From an uncultured Clostridia bacterium (GTDB taxonomy: Bacteria; Bacillota; Clostridia; Oscillospirales; Oscillospiraceae): DNA of 9,958 nt. The translations under genes and the position numbers were made by a program. The notes beneath the pieces were generated by a model. That model saw only the letters and a list, made by a program, of their open reading frames with translations, was not told the DNA's origin and ran no database searches. Every line of letters starts with the position of its first letter. Position 1 is the first letter of the stretch. Below are positions 6,575 to 9,958 of the stretch, in pieces. The DNA is taken from the NCBI GenBank assembly GCA_947383645.1, contig CANDEH010000089.1, forward strand, positions 1 through 9,958, read 5' to 3'.

Positions 6575-7641
6575 GCATGAAGAAGAATGAGCGGCTGTTT
6601 CTGGCTCTCGGCGCCGCCGGCGAGGACCTGCTCCAGCGCAGCGAGGAGGCCGGAAAGCGCCGCCGTGGACTGTGGACCGGCGTCCTGGCCGCCGCGGCCT
6701 GTCTGGCCCTGATCCTCACCGCCCTGCTCCCCCGGCTCGCCGGCGGGGACGCCGGCGTGGCGCCGCCTCCGGACAACGGCCCCGGCGATCCCCCCACGGC
6801 GGTCGTCCCGCCGGACCGGACGCTGCCCACGGACCCCGACGTCTCCCTGGCCCCCCAGAGCCCGGAGGCGGTGTTCCACTTCCTCCAGTACACCGGCGAG
6901 GCGGAAGTCCCCGGCTTCACCATCTATATCAACGAGGAGCTCTATACCCTCTCGGAGCAGGACGGGCGCTATGTGGTCCGGCCTCTGACCCCGGTGGAGA
7001 TTCCCGGCGTGGAGCTGTCCCCCTGCGAGATGTGGATCGACCACCGGGGGGATCTGTCCCTGGACGAGGCCAAGGCCGCCCTGCCGGAGAGCTGGCGGGA
7101 GCACTACCCGGAGCTCTCCGGCTGGGAGGACAGTCCCCTCACCGGGGGGCCCCGGCTCTATGGCTGGAACGGCACCGACTGGGATTCGGACTATATGGAG
7201 GCCTTCCTCTTTGAGGACGGAGAGGGGGGCGTCTACGTCCTCACCTTTACCTGCTTCACGGAGGCGGTGGAGGGCCACGGCGCCCGGTTTACGGACATGA
7301 TCCGCACCTTCCGTCCGGTGCGTCGGGGCGTCCCCGCCTGGCTGACGGAGCTGGACGCCGCCGCCCAAGCCGTCACCCGGGCAGTCCTCACGAACAACCC
7401 CGCCGCCGCCCAGGGATACGCGGCTGAGGGCGCAGACCTGGACGGCTACGGCGAGGACGCCTCCCCCTACGTCAGCGTGACGGCCTTCCACTACACCGTG
7501 GACGACGTGCAGGCCCCCAGTACCGCCGTCGTCTCTGTCCAGTGCCGCACGGACCTTGAGGAGAGCTACGACTTCCTCACCATCCAGATGCAGTACCAGG
7601 ACGGTCAATGGAAAGCCCTCTGGAGCGGTATTGAGAAATAG
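6571..7641 (+). CDS. Single-pass membrane protein, probable anti-sigma factor
   Basis: The 356-residue product begins with a short charged cytoplasmic segment, has one hydrophobic helix at about 33-53 (GLWTGVLAAAACLALILTAL), then a Pro/Asp-rich linker (about 60-92) and a large, probably extracellular domain. That domain has an acidic, aromatic-rich first half (about 95-250) and a second half (about 255-356) that ends in TIQMQYQDGQWKALWSGI, similar to the end of small NTF2-like folds. No catalytic motif or named domain is evident, and no zinc-binding HxxxCxxC anti-sigma signature is seen. The anti-sigma role is inferred from the ATGA overlap with the ECF gene, the strong AAGGAGG site inside that gene, and the inside-TM-outside topology. 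It may sense something at the surface. Low similarity to known families is typical of such partners. Confidence 0.7.
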   Translation: MSMKKNERLFLALGAAGEDLLQRSEEAGKRRRGLWTGVLAAAACLALILTALLPRLAGGDAGVAPPPDNGPGDPPTAVVPPDRTLPTDPDVSLAPQSPEAVFHFLQYTGEAEVPGFTIYINEELYTLSEQDGRYVVRPLTPVEIPGVELSPCEMWIDHRGDLSLDEAKAALPESWREHYPELSGWEDSPLTGGPRLYGWNGTDWDSDYMEAFLFEDGEGGVYVLTFTCFTEAVEGHGARFTDMIRTFRPVRRGVPAWLTELDAAAQAVTRAVLTNNPAAAQGYAAEGADLDGYGEDASPYVSVTAFHYTVDDVQAPSTAVVSVQCRTDLEESYDFLTIQMQYQDGQWKALWSGIEK

Positions 7642-7643
7642 CG

Positions 7644-7680
7644 ACAGGAGCGCGGGAGCAAAGGGCTCCCGCGCTCCTGT
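7644..7680. terminator. 16-bp perfect hairpin after the anti-sigma gene
   Basis: ACAGGAGCGCGGGAGC (7644-7659) and GCTCCCGCGCTCCTGT (7665-7680) pair perfectly with a 5-base loop, two bases after the stop codon. The following ATAGTCAAAT has no T-tract, so it is stronger as an RNA-stabilising or Rho-type 3' end than as a classical intrinsic terminator. Confidence 0.65.
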
Positions 7681-7706
7681 ATAGTCAAATCGATTGAAAA
7701 AGAGTA

Positions 7707-7866
7707 AGAAGCCGTACCAATAGCTGAAGTATTCGGATTTGCCGGCTGAAATTGCCGCAGACAAGGCAAAAATGCAGAAATACTCTGTATATTTCAAAAT
7801 TTTTTAACGCGGTCTGCGGTGATTTCAGACGCAAAGCCCCATGCTGAGGGTATTGGTACGGCTTCT
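7707..7866. repeat. 160-bp nested imperfect palindrome (MITE-like or structured RNA)
   Basis: The outer arms AGAAGCCGTACCAATA (7707-7722) and TATTGGTACGGCTTCT (7851-7866) are perfect 16-bp reverse complements. Within them GGATTTGC (7735-7742) pairs 7 of 8 with GCAAAGCC (7831-7838). CTGAAATTGCCGCAGAC (7746-7762) pairs 15 of 17 with 7812-7828. GAAATA (7777-7782) pairs with TATTTC (7790-7795) at the tip. The whole block can fold into one long hairpin. No gene of its own is evident. It lies in the convergent space between the anti-sigma gene and the exporter gene. It could be a miniature inverted-repeat element, a structured transcript end, or part of the adjoining repeat-like block. Confidence 0.75.
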
Positions 7867-8065
7867 AACGTTCGGCGGATAAAATTAGCCGCAACTACGT
7901 CGCACCCGCAAGGGGTACGCCTCATCCGCAAGACAACAGAGCCGCCAACGGCTGGGCGGTCGGCCTTGACGGGTGTCAGCCCGCCTGCATTCTCCGCCTT
8001 GCTGGGCAAATTCTCCCTCGCCTCCTTTTTACTCTTTCTCAGCCGCGTTGACTGTATGTATTCCC
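7867..8065. repeat. Probable dispersed-repeat sequence between convergent genes
   Basis: This stretch has many short hairpins, for example AGCCG-CCAA-CGGCT and TGAC-GGGT-GTCA, and no convincing gene. A minus-strand frame covering about 7794-8069 would encode 91 residues including VLRMRRTPCGCDVVAANFI. It has a GTG start overlapping the exporter stop, but no ribosome site and no family resemblance. The wording of this frame resembles hypothetical proteins I associate with repeated intergenic sequences in gut Clostridia. That is recall, not a search, and copy number must be tested. With the palindrome it makes a ~360-bp non-coding block. Confidence 0.4.
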
Positions 8066-8953
8066 TCACTGTGCCCCGCAGATCGTCTCCGCTGTCCGGC
8101 AGCTGTCAGCCACGGTCAGGGCCACCCCCGCCGCCATCACCGGCAAAGCCGAGAAAAACGCGGCGTTCGGCATCTGCCGGAACACCGCCAGCGACAGCAG
8201 GGCGCTGAGAAACGGCGCTGCCGCATAGCAGGCCCCTGTCCTGGCCGCGCCCAGATCCCACTGGGCCCGCACATAGCAGAGGATACTCAGCCCATAGGCA
8301 AAAAAGCCCAGCACCAGCGCCGCCCCGGCCAGCCCCGCCGGCGGCAGCGGCTCCCCGGAAATCAGCGCGATCACCAGCGATCCCAGGCCCGCGCCCACTC
8401 CCTTCACCACCACAACCCGCAGTGGGTCACCGGAGGAGAGCATCCGGGTACAGTTGTTCTCCAGCCCCCAGCAGAGGCTGGCCAGCAGGATCAGCGGCGA
8501 CCCGGCGGAGAAAGTCAGACTGGAGATGTCCTCAAAGGACAGCATCGCGCAGGCCGCCGTCACCAGGGCGATGGCCCGCCAGAGCCGGGGGGAGATCGGC
8601 TCTCCGAACATCGCCATGGCAATCACCGCCGTGGCGGCAAGCTCAAAATTATTCAGCAGCGCCGTGTGGGCCGCCGAGGCGGTGCGCAGCCCCATCATCA
8701 GACAGATGGGCGCGGCGATGTCCAGCAGCACCATCCCCGCCACGTACCGCCGCTTTCCCACAAGGGGCTCCGGCCTCTGCCTGCGGAGCAGACCCGCCGC
8801 CCCCATGCCCAAACCCGCCCCCAGGTACAGCAGCGCCGCCATCATGGTCGGCGCCACCGCCGAGAGCAACAGCTTGGAAAACGGTGCATTCAGCGCATAG
8901 AGCGCCGCCGCCAGCAGCGCCAGCAGGACAGCCCGTCTCTTGTCCCCTGTCAT
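8066..8953 (-). CDS. EamA-family (drug/metabolite transporter superfamily) exporter
   Basis: A secondary transporter of the DMT superfamily in the cytoplasmic membrane; such proteins export amino acids, drugs or other metabolites, and the substrate cannot be told from sequence. The 295-residue protein is almost wholly hydrophobic with about ten helices in two EamA repeats. The first starts at LLAAALYALNAPFSKLLLS (residues ~12-30). The second begins near LILLASLCWGLENNCTRML. The loop with TASAAHTALLNNFELAATA at the end of the first repeat is also typical. Length fits the family. I start at 8953 because GGAGGAGG lies nine bases upstream; an in-frame ATG at 8974 lies within a 5'-leader hairpin and would put that ribosome site inside the coding region. 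G+C-rich, native-looking codon use. It converges on the sigma factor operon. Confidence 0.9.
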   Translation of the reverse strand: MTGDKRRAVLLALLAAALYALNAPFSKLLLSAVAPTMMAALLYLGAGLGMGAAGLLRRQRPEPLVGKRRYVAGMVLLDIAAPICLMMGLRTASAAHTALLNNFELAATAVIAMAMFGEPISPRLWRAIALVTAACAMLSFEDISSLTFSAGSPLILLASLCWGLENNCTRMLSSGDPLRVVVVKGVGAGLGSLVIALISGEPLPPAGLAGAALVLGFFAYGLSILCYVRAQWDLGAARTGACYAAAPFLSALLSLAVFRQMPNAAFFSALPVMAAGVALTVADSCRTAETICGAQ

Positions 8954-8968
8954 GAAAACGCGCCTCCT

Positions 8969-8997
8969 CCCCATATTCCCCTATGGGGGATATGGGG
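8969..8997 (-). promoter_or_regulatory. Operator-like palindrome at the exporter transcription start
   Basis: CCCCATATTCCCC (8969-8981) and GGGGGATATGGGG (8985-8997) form a 13-bp palindrome with one G-T pair and a TAT centre, directly downstream of the -10 box. On the minus strand it reads ATATCCCCCATAGGGGAAT, a C-tract/G-tract arrangement with AT flanks like CsoR/RcnR/FrmR-family operators. A 12-base box 11/12 identical to its 8982-8993 part recurs at 9037-9048, upstream of the -35. The regulator is not in the window. It could instead act as an RNA hairpin in the leader. Confidence 0.45.
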
Positions 8998-9026
8998 ATT
9001 ATATCACTGTTTGCAACGGATTGCAA
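8998..9026 (-). promoter_or_regulatory. Sigma-A promoter of the exporter gene
   Basis: Read on the minus strand, TTGCAA (9026-9021), a 17-base spacer and a perfect TATAAT (9003-8998) form a strong promoter. Transcription would start near 8991, giving a ~38-base leader to the start codon at 8953. Confidence 0.75.
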
Positions 9027-9154
9027 TATATATTGGTATAGGGGATATAAGAGATATCCGGGGTAATTGCCTCCGCCTCATAGCTGCTCTTGTACAGGAC
9101 CTCCGCGCCGGCAGAAACCGTATCGGCCGTGGCCTTCACAGGTGTCTTTTCCAT
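8999..9154 (-). CDS. Short ORF after the phage scaffold gene, probably a truncated phage gene
   Basis: A 51-codon frame starts at ATG 9154, three bases after the stop of the scaffold gene and behind an AAAGGGG ribosome site that lies within that gene's end. Its first ~31 residues (MEKTPVKATADTVSAGAEVL, then YKSSYEAEAIT) look like ordinary coding sequence with G+C-rich codons. The last ~20 codons run through the AT-rich exporter promoter and look non-coding. I read this as the 5' stub of the next phage gene, cut off at the junction with host DNA. The family is not recognised. A real 51-residue protein cannot be excluded. Confidence 0.4.
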   Translation of the reverse strand: MEKTPVKATADTVSAGAEVLYKSSYEAEAITPDISYIPYTNIYCNPLQTVI

Positions 9155-9158
9155 TTTT

Positions 9159-9789
9159 TTACATCCCCTTTGCGTACATAGAAATGATGTCGTTTACCAC
9201 CTTGTTCTGCTGTGCAGACGCTTTACCCAGTTGTTCGGCCAGGGTCTCCCCCGCGCTTTTGGGTTGGCCACCTCCGCCGCCTACAGGCCGGGTGTCAAAG
9301 GCGGGGGCGGGCCTGTCCGGGGCAGACGCCTCTGGATCCACCTCTCTCTATTCCTTAATGAAGTCGCCAAAGCCGGTCAGTTCGCCGTCTTTGACCTCCA
9401 ACTTCTTCTTGACGGTGTCGGTAAATGCCCGCTTGCTGCTCTGGAACTGAATTTCAGCCCCTTCCCGGTAACGGCCCAGCTGATAGCGCCGGAGTAGTCC
9501 CGGTCGGCCAGCTTACCCTTGAGGTCGGCAGTGTCTGTGTCATACTTGGTCTGGAGATTGAACAACTGCTGCTGGACCGCAGCGATATCGCTATTGGCCT
9601 TTTTCAGCGTCTCCAGCTCCGTCTGGGTAGTGGCCAGTTTGCCGTTGGCCTCAGCCAGGGCCGTGTTTAACTTCGCCTCAGCGGTGTAGGTCTTTCGTTT
9701 TTCCTTGCCGATGTCGCTCTTGTTCTTATCAAGGATCTTTTTAATTGTGGTTCCTCAACACCCAGGTTCTTCAAAAACTCCCGTGTCAT
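9159..9789 (-). pseudogene. Phage Gp20-type minor structural/scaffolding protein, inactivated by three lesions
   Basis: Scaffolding proteins of this family assist phage procapsid assembly and are not kept in the mature head. The start ATG at 9789 follows AAGGAG. The opening MTREFLKNLGVEE, a long coiled-coil-rich middle (GKLATTQTELETLKKANSDI), LKGKLADRDYSGAISWAV, GKGLKFSS and the end SAQQNKVVNDIISMYAKGM are all characteristic. The gene is broken three times: a one-base loss near 9747-9753, an eight-base gain near 9433-9448 (between KGLKFSS and RAFTDTVKKK), and an amber codon at 9348-9350 after GFGDFIKE, with frame resuming at REVDPEAS. Undoing the two indels gives 624 bases, exactly 208 codons including the stop, which supports the reconstruction. 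It belongs to a decayed prophage that extends to the right. Confidence 0.85.
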
Positions 9790-9798
9790 AGTTCTCCT

Positions 9799-9958
9799 TC
9801 ACAGCTTCACTTTTTTCGCGTGGGCCGCGTCCACTGCTGCCCCGTAGCTTTGCGACTTCGGGCCGGTCAAGATTGTATAAAAGTCACTTTCACGGGTTTT
9901 ACAAATAGTGTCAACGCCAATCAGCAATTGTAAGAAAACGCCGAAGAAATTTTGTAGT
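9799..9958 (-). CDS. C-terminal end of an upstream phage gene, unrecognised
   Basis: A minus-strand frame is open from the window edge to the stop at 9799-9801, nine bases before the scaffold gene's ATG. The last residues read DFYTILTGPKSQSYGAAVD and then AAHAKKVKL; the part nearer the edge is hydrophobic (FFGVFLQLLIGVD). The tight spacing and shared strand suggest the same late phage operon, where a minor capsid or head morphogenesis protein usually precedes the scaffold gene. The visible tail is too short to assign, and, given the state of its neighbour, this gene may also be damaged. Confidence 0.4.
   Translation of the reverse strand, partial: LQNFFGVFLQLLIGVDTICKTRESDFYTILTGPKSQSYGAAVDAAHAKKVKL

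Noticed and set aside
6529..7797. Long 422-codon minus-strand frame opposite the anti-sigma gene
   Set aside because: It is an antisense shadow of a G+C-rich gene; its composition is Gly/Arg/Val-rich without motifs, and the plus-strand pair sigma/anti-sigma is well supported by ribosome sites and overlaps.
7973..9181. 402-codon plus-strand frame across the exporter
   Set aside because: Arg/Pro/Gln-rich translation typical of an antisense frame; the minus strand gives a clear ten-helix EamA transporter.
1..9958. CRISPR arrays, tRNA or rRNA genes, riboswitches
   Set aside because: No regularly spaced direct repeats, no cloverleaf ending in CCA-type sequence, and no conserved riboswitch core were seen by eye.

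Overview
The window looks like a chromosomal segment of a high-GC gut Clostridia, most likely an Oscillospiraceae member of the Flavonifractor/Pseudoflavonifractor/Intestinimonas type. This placement is an inference from G+C-rich third codon positions in the housekeeping genes, Firmicutes-style AGGAGG ribosome sites, ATGA gene overlaps and the kinds of mobile DNA present. No rRNA or other taxonomic marker is included.

Left third (1-3400), accessory DNA: the 3' part of a tyrosine recombinase ends in a hairpin. About 100 bases later comes the last ~115 codons of a type I restriction subunit HsdR, which has no 5' part here. The simplest reading is that an integrative element, lying mostly to the left of the window, inserted into hsdR and placed its integrase next to the right-hand junction. 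Next comes an AT-rich gene for an OLD-family ATPase-TOPRIM nuclease, a likely anti-phage protein. It is split by a +1 frameshift at a run of seven A's. A 13-bp terminator closes this block.

Middle (3480-5336), housekeeping: an extended -10 promoter precedes tsaE-tsaB-upp, three genes joined by 4-base ATGA overlaps. TsaE and TsaB act in tRNA t6A synthesis and Upp in uracil salvage. From 5337 to 5800 there is a deletion scar: a good promoter with operator-like palindromes runs straight into only the last ~65 codons of an NAD(P)-binding oxidoreductase.

Right half (5816-8953): two terminator hairpins, then an ECF sigma factor gene overlapping a membrane-anchored probable anti-sigma gene. After a 16-bp perfect hairpin comes a ~360-bp non-coding block. 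It contains a 160-bp nested palindrome and a sequence resembling a dispersed repeat. An EamA-type drug/metabolite exporter on the minus strand converges on this block; its promoter is flanked by repeated TATRGGGGATAT-like boxes.

Right edge (8999-9958): a decayed prophage segment on the minus strand. It has the tail of one phage gene, a Gp20-type scaffolding gene with three separate inactivating lesions, and a short ORF whose 3' end runs through the exporter promoter.

Most notable are the hsdR split by an integrative element with a homopolymer-broken OLD nuclease beside it, the triple-lesion phage scaffold gene, the oxidoreductase deletion scar, the 160-bp nested palindrome, and the exporter operator. 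I did not find a convincing, wholly new multi-gene system.
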